A stretch of DNA of 47,535 bases, from contig NVVV01000066.1 in NCBI GenBank assembly GCA_002733495.1, positions 1 through 47,535 of the forward strand. The letters are read 5' to 3'. The notes beneath the pieces are model-generated. The model did no database searches, was not told the origin of the DNA, and saw only the letters and a program-made list of their open reading frames with translations. Below are positions 24,692 to 32,940 of this stretch, piece by piece (position 1 is the first letter of the stretch; each line of letters opens with the position of its first letter). Source of the stretch: Robiginitomaculum sp. (lineage in GTDB: Bacteria > Pseudomonadota > Alphaproteobacteria > Caulobacterales > Maricaulaceae). A program made the position numbers and the translations under genes.

Positions 24692-25329
24692 AGCGCGATC
24701 CCAAGACGGTCTTTAATGACCTGCACAATATCCATCGAGACTTTGGTGGCGTCCTGTGCCGCATTAATAACGGCACAACGGTTTGGCTCGGATTTGGCAA
24801 TGTCCAGATAGGCATTGCGGGTCATTTCATAGAAATTACTTTTACGCTTTTCAAACTGGTTTAGCGCTTCGGCGCGCGCGTGCACGCGCTGCATGCCGCT
24901 GTTCGGGTCGATGTCCATAATAAAGGTAATATCGGGATTAAACGGCCCCAGTACCAAATCGTGCAGTTTTCTGACCTCATCTGGGTCAACACCGCCAGCA
25001 TAGCCCTGATAGACCAGCGTGGAATCGGCAAAGCGATCGGATAGCACCCAGGCGCCGCGTTCCAGCGCCGGGCGGATAATCGTGCGCACCAATTGCGAAC
25101 GCGCCGTATACATGAGCAGCATTTCTTCCTTGGCGGACCAGCGCCCAGGCTCACCGCCCAGCACCAGATCACGCACCGCTTCGGCATCCGGCGTGCCGCC
25201 CGGCTCGCGGGTGATAACCACCTCATGGCCTGCATGACGCAAAATCTCACCCAGAAATTTTATCTGTGTGGTTTTGCCTGCCCCTTCACCGCCTTCAAAG
25301 CTGATGAATTTGGCCCCGCCCTTGGTCAT
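24688..25329 (-). CDS. tmk: Thymidylate kinase
   Basis: 213 residues. It phosphorylates dTMP to dTDP. P-loop FEGGEGAGKTTQIK (about 10-23), the DR motif with LSDRFADSTLVYQG, and the early TREPGGTPDAEAVRDLV are diagnostic. The LID region lies near RAEALNQFEKRKSNFY. Coupled by four-base overlaps to the carboxypeptidase gene before it and holB after it. Confidence 0.96.
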   Translation of the reverse strand: MTKGGAKFISFEGGEGAGKTTQIKFLGEILRHAGHEVVITREPGGTPDAEAVRDLVLGGEPGRWSAKEEMLLMYTARSQLVRTIIRPALERGAWVLSDRFADSTLVYQGYAGGVDPDEVRKLHDLVLGPFNPDITFIMDIDPNSGMQRVHARAEALNQFEKRKSNFYEMTRNAYLDIAKSEPNRCAVINAAQDATKVSMDIVQVIKDRLGIAL

Positions 25330-26480
25330 TCCGTTCCTTTACCCCTGATCAAGCCCACGAGCCCATCAATCGCCTGACCAACAAGGCCTTTCTTCTCAAC
25401 TGATGCCCCGGCAACCAGCGGATAGGAGGCTTTGACTTCGCCTTTTTCCTCGACCACCAGTTTGCCAAGAACATCACCCTTTTGTATCGGCGCACGCACC
25501 GGACCATCATAGACCATGGCCGAGGTGATAGAGCGGCGATTGGGGCGAAAATAGGCAACATTGATCTCTTCCGTTGTGACTAACGGCACGCTCAGCGCTT
25601 TGCCGATGGCCACTTTGGCTTCGCCGACCACGGCCCCCTCCGCGTAAAGCGTTTTAATGTCAAATTCGCCAAAGGCGGCGCGCATTAACCGCTCACCTTC
25701 GCTGGCCCGGCCACGGCTGGATTTCATGCCGTTAAAGACAATGATGCGCCGTTTGCCATCACGTATGGCGGAACCGGCCAGGCCATAACCGGATTCCTTG
25801 GTATGTCCGGTTTTCAACCCGTCTGCACCCGGCACCACGCCCAAAAGCGGGTTGCGGTTATAGCGGTTAGACGGTGCCGCCTTGCACCAGTCATATTCAC
25901 GTTCAGAGAAATAGGCATAATCTTCGGGAAAATCGCGAATGATAATCCGCGTCAGTTTTGCCAGATCCAGCACGCTGACTTCATGGCCGGGATCAGGCCA
26001 GCCCGTGGCGTTATGAAATGCGACCGTTTCCAGCCCCAGCTCGTGCGCGCGCTCGGTCATCTGGCGCGCAAAGGCCCCCTCGCTGCCGGCAATGTTTTCC
26101 GCCAGCGTAATCGCCGCATCATTGCCCGAAAGCACAATGACGCCCCGGATCAGGTCTTCGACGCGCACGCGCTCTTTTGGCCGCAGGCACATTGTGGACG
26201 AACCAGAGCTAAACCCGCCGCGCCGCCACGCGTCGTCTGAAACCGTAAATTCATCATCCAGCGACAAAGCGCCCGACTGCAAGCGCTCGAACACCATATA
26301 GAGCGTCATGATCTTGGTCATGGAGGCCGGGGGCACTGGCATTTCGGGCTCTTTGCCAAAGAGCATCAGCCCCGTGTCATAATCCAGGATCACCGCATGG
26401 GTGGCGGGTGTTTCAAATTTGGCGGCGAGGGCCGTTGGCGCAAGGCCAAGAAGAAATAGAAAAGAAAACAGGGCGCGCAT
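25326..26480 (-). CDS. D-alanyl-D-alanine carboxypeptidase (penicillin-binding protein, S11 family)
   Basis: 384 residues from ATG 26480; the open frame goes further up to 26750 but that part has no homology and would overlap cfa and its promoter. A signal peptide ends near APTALA|A. The three active-site motifs are SMTK (Ser53, Lys56), SGN (118-120) and KTG (223-225), as in DacA/DacC. A C-terminal beta-sandwich (about 285-365) and a hydrophobic end follow, as in low-mass PBPs anchored to the inner membrane. It trims peptidoglycan pentapeptides. First gene of the dac-tmk-holB-tatD-MBL operon. Confidence 0.93.
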   Translation of the reverse strand: MRALFSFLFLLGLAPTALAAKFETPATHAVILDYDTGLMLFGKEPEMPVPPASMTKIMTLYMVFERLQSGALSLDDEFTVSDDAWRRGGFSSGSSTMCLRPKERVRVEDLIRGVIVLSGNDAAITLAENIAGSEGAFARQMTERAHELGLETVAFHNATGWPDPGHEVSVLDLAKLTRIIIRDFPEDYAYFSEREYDWCKAAPSNRYNRNPLLGVVPGADGLKTGHTKESGYGLAGSAIRDGKRRIIVFNGMKSSRGRASEGERLMRAAFGEFDIKTLYAEGAVVGEAKVAIGKALSVPLVTTEEINVAYFRPNRRSITSAMVYDGPVRAPIQKGDVLGKLVVEEKGEVKASYPLVAGASVEKKGLVGQAIDGLVGLIRGKGTE

Positions 26481-26583
26481 GAGCGGTCTTTCATTTTTTG
26501 ATTTGACAGGGCACTCCATTGCACGATTCAAAAGCGGCAGCAAAGAGGCAGGCGCAAAAAACCATGCGGTTTTCGCTTCTCTT

Positions 26584-26612
26584 TTGCCTAAAGGCGCATT
26601 TTTTGCTATTAT
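26584..26612 (+). promoter_or_regulatory. Sigma-70-type promoter of the cyclopropane synthase gene
   Basis: TTGCCT (26584-26589) and TATTAT (26607-26612) stand 17 bases apart, a good housekeeping promoter. Transcription would start near 26619, giving a leader of about 24 bases before the ATG at 26643. It lies in the 162-bp region divergent from the carboxypeptidase operon. Confidence 0.6.
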
Positions 26613-26642
26613 AGGCACTCCACTGGTCACACGGGGGAAGAC

Positions 26643-27872
26643 ATGGCGCACAGCACCACACACGCAGCGACGGCACAAACCATCCGTGCCCTGCGTGGTG
26701 TACCATGGGCATTCAAGCGCCTTGCCGAGCGCCTTTTGAATATTTCCCATGGCAGTTTAAGCCTGACCCTGCCCAATGGGGAAGTACTGGTTTTTCGCGG
26801 ATGCAACAAAGGCCCCAAAGCGGCCATACACATCCACAATTATGCGCTGGTCGGGCGCGTGGCCCGTACCGGCGATGTCGGCCTTGCCGAAAGCTATATT
26901 GCCGGGGAATGGAGCACACCAGATCTGGCCAGGGCGCTGACCACCATTTCCCTGAACATAGACCGTATGCACAGTCTGGCCACCGGGGGCAGCCGGATCA
27001 TGCGCCTTGTCTATTCAGCCCTGTTGCGCCTGAATGCCAACACCCGTCAGGGGGCTAAGCGCAATATCTCTGTTCATTATGATCTCGGAAATGCGTTTTA
27101 TGAATACTGGCTAGACCCATCCATGACCTATTCCTCGGCACGATATGACGGTCAGGACCTTATGCTGGAAGAAGCACAGCGGCGCAAATACAGCGCAATG
27201 GCCAAAAACCTGGACCTGAAGCCGGACGACCATGTGCTGGAAATAGGCTGCGGCTGGGGCGGGTTTGCCGACTATGCAGCGCGCGAAGTCGGGGCGCGTG
27301 TGACCGGCATCACCATTTCACGCGAACAGTTTGACTATGCCAGCGCCCGCATACAAAAGGCGCAGTTGAATGAGAAAGTTGATCTTCAACTCATTGATTA
27401 TCGCGACGTGAGAGGCCGCTTTGACAAGGTCGCCTCAATCGAGATGTTCGAGGCCGTAGGGCAGAAATACTGGCCCAGCTATTTCGCCAAAATCAGCTCG
27501 GTCCTGAAACCTGCAGGCCGGGCAGCCGTACAGATCATTACCATTCGCGATGATATTTTTTCCCGCTATGCCAAACGCATGGATTTTATCCAGCGCTATA
27601 TTTTCCCGGGCGGTGTTTTGCCCTCTGTCGAGGTCTTGCACAACGAGTTTGAGGACGCTGGCCTGAAGTTGGAGGATGCACAAATGTTCGGTCAGGACTA
27701 TGCCAGAACACTGGCCGAATGGCACAGAAACTTTATGGTCGTCTGGAAGCATATCGCCCCTATGGGCTTTGATCTGCGCTTTTACCGTTTGTGGCGGTTC
27801 TATCTGGCCTATTGCGAAGCCGGCTTTGCCACCGGGCGCACCGATGTGGGCCAATTTGTGCTCAGCAAGTAA
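26643..27872 (+). CDS. cfa: Cyclopropane-fatty-acyl-phospholipid synthase
   Basis: 409 residues. It converts unsaturated acyl chains of membrane phospholipids to cyclopropane forms with S-adenosylmethionine. Present are the N-terminal lipid-binding part (residues 1-130), then NISVHYDLGNAFYEYWLDPS, the SAM-binding HVLEIGCGWGGFADYAA (about 196-212), SIEMFEAVGQKYWPSYF, and the C-terminal FMVVWKHIAPMGFD. GGGGGAAG precedes the ATG. It may also be a related SAM-dependent fatty-acid methyltransferase of the same family, since members are hard to separate by sequence. Confidence 0.92.
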   Translation: MAHSTTHAATAQTIRALRGVPWAFKRLAERLLNISHGSLSLTLPNGEVLVFRGCNKGPKAAIHIHNYALVGRVARTGDVGLAESYIAGEWSTPDLARALTTISLNIDRMHSLATGGSRIMRLVYSALLRLNANTRQGAKRNISVHYDLGNAFYEYWLDPSMTYSSARYDGQDLMLEEAQRRKYSAMAKNLDLKPDDHVLEIGCGWGGFADYAAREVGARVTGITISREQFDYASARIQKAQLNEKVDLQLIDYRDVRGRFDKVASIEMFEAVGQKYWPSYFAKISSVLKPAGRAAVQIITIRDDIFSRYAKRMDFIQRYIFPGGVLPSVEVLHNEFEDAGLKLEDAQMFGQDYARTLAEWHRNFMVVWKHIAPMGFDLRFYRLWRFYLAYCEAGFATGRTDVGQFVLSK

Positions 27873-27942
27873 GCTGGGCGCTTGCCAGCGCGCACATGCG
27901 TGATTACCTGTGAGTTTACGACGACCTTGCAGGAGTTCCCCC

Positions 27943-28944
27943 ATGGCCTACGCCCAGTCTGTTCTTGATCTAATTGGCAACACGCCTTTGTTGAAATTGC
28001 GCCGCGCCTCGGAAGAAACCGGCTGCACCATTTTGGGCAAGTGTGAGTTTTTAAACCCCGGCCAATCGATCAAGGATCGTGCTGCGCTGGGCATTATCCG
28101 CGATGCGGAAAAGTCTGGCGCGTTAAAGCCCGGCGGCACCATTGTCGAGGGTACGGCGGGCAATACCGGCATTGGTCTGGCCATGGTGGGCCGGGCGCTT
28201 GGGTATCGCGTGGTGATCGTCATGCCGCGCACCCAGGCACAGGAGAAAAAGGACGCGGTACAGCTCTTTGGCGGTGAGTTGCACGAGGTAGATGCCCTGC
28301 CCTATGCCAACCCCGGAAATTATGTACACTTTTCGCGTACACTGGCCGAAGATATGGCCAAGTCGGAACCGCGCGGCGTGCTCTGGGCCAACCAGTTTGA
28401 CAATACCGCCAATCGCGATGCCCATTACCAGAGCACAGGCCCGGAGATTTGGGCGCAAACGGGCGGCAAGCTGGACGGCTTCATCTGTGCCGTTGGGTCG
28501 GGCGGCACGCTGGGCGGTGTCTCTTTGGCCCTAAAAGAGCGCAATAAGAACATCACCATCGCCCTTGCCGACCCCGGCGGCTCAAAGCTTTTTTCATGGG
28601 TCAAGCATGGCACGCTGGAAACAACAGGCGGTTCGATCACCGAAGGCATCGGGCAAGGCCGCGTAACCAGTAATCTGGAAGGGGTAGTCATCGACGATGC
28701 CTACCGCATCCATGACGAAGACGCCCTGCATATCCTGTTTGATCTGGTGAAAAATGAAGGCCTGTGCCTTGGTGGCTCGTCCGGCATCAATATTGCCGGT
28801 GCCATGGCACTGGCGCGAGATATGGGGCCGGGTCATACCATCGTCACGCTGCTGTGTGATTATGGAAATCGCTATCAGTCCAAGCTTTATAACCCGGCCT
28901 TTTTACGCGAAAAGAACCTGCCGGTTCCGGAATGGCTGTCATGA
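27943..28944 (+). CDS. cysK: Cysteine synthase (O-acetylserine sulfhydrylase family)
   Basis: 333 residues from ATG 27943, preceded by AGGAG; an in-frame ATG at 27910 adds a basic stretch without homology. It makes cysteine from O-acetylserine and sulfide with PLP. The PLP lysine is Lys44 in NPGQSIKDRA; EGTAGNTGIG binds the phosphate/substrate, and VGSGGTLGG is the glycine-rich phosphate loop. The stop overlaps the next gene by four bases, so synthesis of cysteine and cystathionine cleavage are linked in one operon. A cystathionine beta-synthase role is also possible. Confidence 0.9.
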   Translation: MAYAQSVLDLIGNTPLLKLRRASEETGCTILGKCEFLNPGQSIKDRAALGIIRDAEKSGALKPGGTIVEGTAGNTGIGLAMVGRALGYRVVIVMPRTQAQEKKDAVQLFGGELHEVDALPYANPGNYVHFSRTLAEDMAKSEPRGVLWANQFDNTANRDAHYQSTGPEIWAQTGGKLDGFICAVGSGGTLGGVSLALKERNKNITIALADPGGSKLFSWVKHGTLETTGGSITEGIGQGRVTSNLEGVVIDDAYRIHDEDALHILFDLVKNEGLCLGGSSGINIAGAMALARDMGPGHTIVTLLCDYGNRYQSKLYNPAFLREKNLPVPEWLS

Positions 28945-30116
28945 ATAAAAAACCATCCCCCCAAGGGGCAAACACCCGCCTCGTCCACGCCGCACGGCAA
29001 ACCCGGGGCATGGCCAAGGATCTGGTCAATCCGCCGGTTGAACGTGCCTCAACCATTCTGTTTGATCGCGCCGAAGACCTCTATGCGCGCAACCCTGAAC
29101 AACGCCATTACGGGCGCTTTGGCACGGCAACCCATTGTGCGCTGGGCGATGCCATAACGGAGCTGGAAGGCGCAGCAGGCACAATTCTCGCCCCCTCTGG
29201 CCTTGCCGCCTGCACATTGGCACTGTCGGCGGTTTCAAAGCCCGGCGGGCATATGCTGATCACCGACAGTGTGTACGGGCCAACGCGCAATTTTTGCGAT
29301 AATATTCTGACCAAACGCGGCCTCAAGATTGAATATTTCAACCCGCGCGCCGGGGCCGATCTGCAAAGCCAAGTCCGCGACAATACCTGCGCCATTTTTC
29401 TGGAAAGCCCGGGCTCATTAACGCTGGAGATTAATGACCTGCCGGCCATTGCCACCTTGGCACAGGCGCGCGGCATTCCCACTTTGATCGACAATACATG
29501 GGGCGCAGGCTGGTTTTTAAAACCGCTGGCGCTCGGCATAGATTATTCCATTCAGGCCGCAACAAAATACCACACCGGGCATTCGGACGTGCTGATGGGG
29601 GCTGTGGCCTCGCGCACGGAAGACGGCGCCGCGTTGATGCATAATTATGCCTATCTGAACGGCAATACGGTGTCCCCAGATGATGCCTATCTGGTGTTGC
29701 GCGGTATGCGCACCATGGGCGTGCGCATGACGCACCAGCAACAAAGCGCCCTGAAAATTGCACAATGGCTCAGCACCCGTGATGAAGTTATGCGCGTGCT
29801 GCACCCGGCTTTGCCCGAACACCCGGATCATGATTTGTGGACGCGTGACTTTACCGGCTCTTCGGGCCTATTTTCACTGATCCTGAACCCGGTATCACCA
29901 GAAAAGGTGCATGATTTTGTCAATGCGTTGTCCTTATTTGGTATCGGTTTTTCCTGGGGCGGCTTTGAAAGTCTGGTCATTCATTGTGATCCGCAAATCA
30001 AGCGCACCGCCGGCAGTTGGAATGCCACCGGGCCGCTGATCCGGTTTTCCATTGGCCTGGAAGATGCCGATGATTTGATTGCCGATATTGAGAATAGTTT
30101 GCGTGTTCTGAGTTAA
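28941..30116 (+). CDS. metC: Cystathionine beta-lyase
   Basis: 391 residues from the ATG at 28941, which overlaps the cysK stop (ATGA); an ATG nine bases earlier is in frame but poorer. Cys/Met-metabolism PLP enzyme (fold type I): GRFGTATHCALGDAITELEG and SGLAACTLAL near the N-terminus, PLP lysine Lys209 in IQAATKYHTGHSDVLMG, and the C-terminal SWGGFESL-H. It cleaves cystathionine to homocysteine. The 174 bases coding for residues DFTGSS to TAGSW are duplicated downstream at 31575-31748. Confidence 0.92.
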   Translation: MNKKPSPQGANTRLVHAARQTRGMAKDLVNPPVERASTILFDRAEDLYARNPEQRHYGRFGTATHCALGDAITELEGAAGTILAPSGLAACTLALSAVSKPGGHMLITDSVYGPTRNFCDNILTKRGLKIEYFNPRAGADLQSQVRDNTCAIFLESPGSLTLEINDLPAIATLAQARGIPTLIDNTWGAGWFLKPLALGIDYSIQAATKYHTGHSDVLMGAVASRTEDGAALMHNYAYLNGNTVSPDDAYLVLRGMRTMGVRMTHQQQSALKIAQWLSTRDEVMRVLHPALPEHPDHDLWTRDFTGSSGLFSLILNPVSPEKVHDFVNALSLFGIGFSWGGFESLVIHCDPQIKRTAGSWNATGPLIRFSIGLEDADDLIADIENSLRVLS

Positions 30117-30148
30117 ACGTACTTCCAAACACAATTCACTTTCTATAT

Positions 30149-31468
30149 TTATTTCGGCCTTAAATATCTTATATTTTTAGCATCCAAGCTATCAACTCGC
30201 CGCCATTCTTTAATGTATTCCATCCATTTTTTCTTAATATACTCAAGTTTAATACTTTCATAATATTTATTTATTTTTTTAAAATTATGAATGTGCATCC
30301 AATGATACACATTGTAGTTCCCGTCTTCTAATTTTTTTGTGAAATTAGTTGGGTAACCAATCATTGGCAAATTTTTGTTTTCAACTTGCAATGCTACTTT
30401 ATTGATTCCTGGCTGAATTGCATACTGATCCAGCCAAATCCACCGCTTTGTTGGCATTGCTGAAACAAACGGGTTGTAATCACCATAAGATATATAAAAA
30501 TCTAATTTTCCCGGTTTAGTGCTTTTTGACTCAATCTCAAATTCAATCATTTGTGTGTCATTAATTTGGCTAAGAACCACATTCATCAATACTTGGCGGT
30601 TTTTCGCATACCTATTTTCATCTATATCATTATCACAGACAAAATTATTCCACCGATTATTTGTTGCCCCCATACCATATTTTTTATGATCGATGTAAGT
30701 GGCAACATTATTCACACGCAATATTTTTGGTGCTTGTGAGATCACCTTGAGATAACAAAACCCCGTAAGTTGATATCGTGAGAGAGAAATTTCCGGGCAA
30801 TCATATCTATTGATAATTTTTTCTAGCGTTGCAATGTTTTTGAGCGCCAACTCATGAGCTCTCGTGTTTTTTGACTGATGACTATAACTCAGTAATTCCA
30901 TAATTATTGTCGTCCAACCGTTTAAAACATAGGTTGGAATATTATGAGGATACTCCTCTATTGCAATTCCAAAGCTGGTTTGAATGCATACCCCACCTTT
31001 GGATTGCGGCACGGTTAAGCTGTTCAAAATTTTTATAACTGCCGTATTGTATTTCTCCTCTTTTGTGATTTTAAACAAGCGGAAAAGCGGCGTCAGGTAT
31101 CGCGCCTGTGTCAGGCCCGAATAAAATTTACCAGCGTGATATGATAAATTTTTGTAGTCTTCATAATAAAATGCAATTGCATTAAAATTTGGTACATTTT
31201 GCATATGCGATAGGGTAGCGTCTGCAACTTTTTTTGCGGCTTCTATGTATTTTTTTTCTTTTGTTTCTTTAAATAAACGCAAATAATCATGGACTATATA
31301 CGCGCCATAAATGGGATGAGCACTTATGGACCCATCATCCATGCGCTTTCCGGGGTATCCATCTTGCATAAACCACAACTTATAGAATGAATACATAAAA
31401 TCACGATCAACGGGGAGTTGTGGCAAACCAACCTCTTTATACCCGGTATCATAACGTTGTTTTTCCAT
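30149..31468 (-). CDS. D-glucuronyl C5-epimerase-like protein
   Basis: 439 residues from ATG 31468 (AAGGAAG six bases upstream; the frame extends to 31510). Residues 100-215 match the C-terminal catalytic domain of heparan-sulfate/heparosan glucuronyl C5-epimerases: FYSGLTQARYLTPLFRL, then a GGV segment, EEYP at 171-174 and VLNG at 181-184, spaced as in the animal enzyme. Such enzymes turn glucuronate to iduronate in a polysaccharide. The last 180 residues look like an added beta-rich domain. There is no signal peptide. The gene is strongly AT-rich, uses AT-ending codons unlike its neighbours, and has no glycosyltransferase beside it, so it is probably acquired. Confidence 0.72.
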   Translation of the reverse strand: MEKQRYDTGYKEVGLPQLPVDRDFMYSFYKLWFMQDGYPGKRMDDGSISAHPIYGAYIVHDYLRLFKETKEKKYIEAAKKVADATLSHMQNVPNFNAIAFYYEDYKNLSYHAGKFYSGLTQARYLTPLFRLFKITKEEKYNTAVIKILNSLTVPQSKGGVCIQTSFGIAIEEYPHNIPTYVLNGWTTIIMELLSYSHQSKNTRAHELALKNIATLEKIINRYDCPEISLSRYQLTGFCYLKVISQAPKILRVNNVATYIDHKKYGMGATNNRWNNFVCDNDIDENRYAKNRQVLMNVVLSQINDTQMIEFEIESKSTKPGKLDFYISYGDYNPFVSAMPTKRWIWLDQYAIQPGINKVALQVENKNLPMIGYPTNFTKKLEDGNYNVYHWMHIHNFKKINKYYESIKLEYIKKKWMEYIKEWRRVDSLDAKNIRYLRPK

Positions 31469-31574
31469 GTAAACTTCCTTTAGGCGTGGCATGATCAAAG
31501 AAATAGGCAATATTTATTACTGATACTCTATAGGTCATAGGCTCAATATGTCTAAGCCAAATGCGCAATGATCC

Positions 31575-31748
31575 GATTTTACCGGCTCATCAGGATTATT
31601 CTCCCTTATCCTGAACCCGGTGTCCCCAGAAAAGGTACATGATTTTGTTAATGCGTTGTCCTTATTTGGCATTGGCTTTTCCTGGGGCGGATTTGAAAGT
31701 CTGGTCATTCATTGCGATCCGCAAATCAAGCGCACCGCCGGTAGTTGG
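31575..31748 (+). pseudogene. Second copy of the metC 3' region (fragment)
   Basis: These 174 bases encode 58 residues (DFTGSS...TAGSW) identical to the intact metC at 29847-30020. By hand alignment I count 18 base differences, all synonymous. Weak similarity may go on to about 31770, then ends; the last 30 or so codons of metC are missing and no start precedes it. Same orientation as metC, so the two copies are direct repeats flanking the epimerase gene. Confidence 0.85.
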
Positions 31749-32041
31749 TCCGCCTCCGGGCTGCTGGGATCGCGAAAGAGGTACAAGAACTTCTTAAACG
31801 GGATGGAATAAATATTGATCAGGGGGAGTCACTATTGGCGCTGTCTGATATTCACGAGTGGTTGCATGAGGATATATTTTACTATCATAGCAGCACCATC
31901 GCCGAGTTTCTGAATAATATACGTTGGGACATCTACTCGTACCTACAACCCGAATACAGGAGAAGCATTATATGGGAGAGCAGCGATCCACCAAAATACC
32001 GTTATACATATCCGGATGAAGTGAAAACCAGTTTCGGATGA
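31749..32041 (+). pseudogene. Orphan coding fragment fused behind the metC copy
   Basis: An open frame runs through the end of the metC copy, in a different frame from metC, and stops with TGA at 32041. From about 31770 the peptide looks like real protein: IAKEVQELLKRDGINIDQGE followed by SLLALSDIHEWLHEDIFYYH and an aromatic, charged C-terminus. There is no ATG or ribosome binding site at its beginning, so it is most likely the 3' end of a gene whose front was lost at the junction. I do not recognise the family. Confidence 0.4.
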
Positions 32042-32213
32042 CAATGCTACTGGAGTCTGATGAACGAGGTAAGTAGCTCTCCATTTATGAGGAGTTTCGA
32101 AGTCACTGACTGGTTAAAGAAAAGACACTGAAAGCGCTTGAAAAAAATCACCTATAGCATATCTGCAATAGGGAATAAAATTTCGTTAGGTTTACGTTAA
32201 GCATTTACTAAAG

Positions 32214-32290
32214 TGGTGATCCCGGAAGGACTCGAACCTTCAACCTGCCGCTTAGAAGGCGGCTGCTCTATCCAGTTGAGCTACGGGACC
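32214..32290 (-). tRNA. tRNA-Arg (TCT)
   Basis: Read on the minus strand it starts GGTCCCGTAGCTCAACTGGA. The acceptor stem GGTCCCG pairs with CGGGATC (one G-U). The anticodon stem GCCGC/GCGGC encloses loop CTTCTAA with anticodon TCT, decoding AGA. The T-arm has GGTTCGAGTCC, and the 3' CCA is encoded. 77 nt. A palindromic repeat begins six bases upstream of its 5' end, and the AT-rich island lies on its 3' side. Confidence 0.96.
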
Positions 32291-32296
32291 ATAAAT

Positions 32297-32398
32297 TGTG
32301 TCATCCCGGAAAAGCATGGCTTTATCCGGGATCCATTGAGCAGACCAACTTCCAAATGGGCCCCGGATAATTCCGATTGGAATTTCCGGGGTGACACA
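32297..32398. repeat. 102-bp palindromic repeat element with terminal inverted repeats
   Basis: TGTGTCATCCCGGAAA (32297-32312) and TTTCCGGGGTGACACA (32383-32398) are inverted repeats matching at 15 of 16 positions. The interior contains two sub-hairpins around ATCCGGGAT and CCCCGGATAATTCCG. It carries no gene. This is the style of dispersed palindromic elements in alphaproteobacteria, and the element at 41177-41255 has the same plan. Confidence 0.75.
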
Positions 32399-32444
32399 TA
32401 ATAATTGGCTTTGTTATTCTCCCACAATCTAAACAGCCTGACCG

Positions 32445-32750
32445 CTAGTGCGTCCAGCTTTGTCTGCGATCGGCACTGAAGTTTTCGGCATAGCTTTTGG
32501 ATATACGCTTGCGTGGGGCCGTGGCCACAATTTCATAAGCCAGACCATGATCCTTGGCAAAGCGCTCGGCCTCGGCGCGGGTTTTAAATTTCAACGTGAC
32601 CTGGCCACTCATATCTGTGGTGCCTGTCCACCCCATCAGCGGGTCAAGATTACGGCGTGCCGATGGCTCGAATTTGAGCACCCAGTCTTTGGTGCGGGCG
32701 CGGCCCGATTGCATTGCATTCCTTGCCGGTTGAAAAATCAGGGCTGTCAT
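32445..32750 (-). CDS. NADH:ubiquinone oxidoreductase accessory subunit, NDUFS4-like (ETC complex I)
   Basis: 101 residues from ATG 32750 (AGGA eight bases upstream); ATGs at 32759 and 32780 are less likely because family members begin with the MTALIFQPARNAMQSG-type sequence. Conserved features are PARNAMQSGRARTKDWVLKF, the central MGWTGTTDM, LKFKTRAEAERFAKDHG and the basic C-terminus. It is an accessory subunit of respiratory complex I, located on the matrix/cytoplasmic arm, found in alphaproteobacteria and mitochondria. It sits between tRNA-Pro and tRNA-Arg, all on the minus strand. Confidence 0.92.
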   Translation of the reverse strand: MTALIFQPARNAMQSGRARTKDWVLKFEPSARRNLDPLMGWTGTTDMSGQVTLKFKTRAEAERFAKDHGLAYEIVATAPRKRISKSYAENFSADRRQSWTH

Positions 32751-32819
32751 CTTGGTCATCCTGTAAACGGACCTGTTCAAAGTCTATTTATACGGGTGTT
32801 TCCTTTTGGGTCAAACCAG

Positions 32820-32850
32820 AAAAAAGGCCGACCACAGTGTGATCGGCCTT
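32820..32850 (-). terminator. Rho-independent terminator after tRNA-Pro
   Basis: AAGGCCGA (32824-32831) pairs with TCGGCCTT (32843-32850). On the minus strand the stem is followed by a run of T from 32825 to 32820. It lies five bases past the 3' end of tRNA-Pro, so it ends the DUF192/tRNA-Pro transcript before the NDUFS4-like gene. Confidence 0.85.
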
Positions 32851-32854
32851 GATA

Positions 32855-32931
<77 letters not shown>

Positions 32932-32940
32932 CCAAATGGG

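Noticed and set aside
26481..26750. Longer start for the D,D-carboxypeptidase
   Set aside because: The upstream extension covers the cfa promoter and start, has no homology and would put the signal peptide 90 residues inside.
31511..32213. tRNA-Arg as attachment site of an integrative element
   Set aside because: I found no integrase gene and no copy of the tRNA 3' end on the far side of the AT-rich block, so only proximity supports it.
32213..32401. Plus-strand ORF beginning MVIPEGLEPSTCRLEGG
   Set aside because: It is the antisense reading of tRNA-Arg plus the palindromic element, a well-known annotation artefact.
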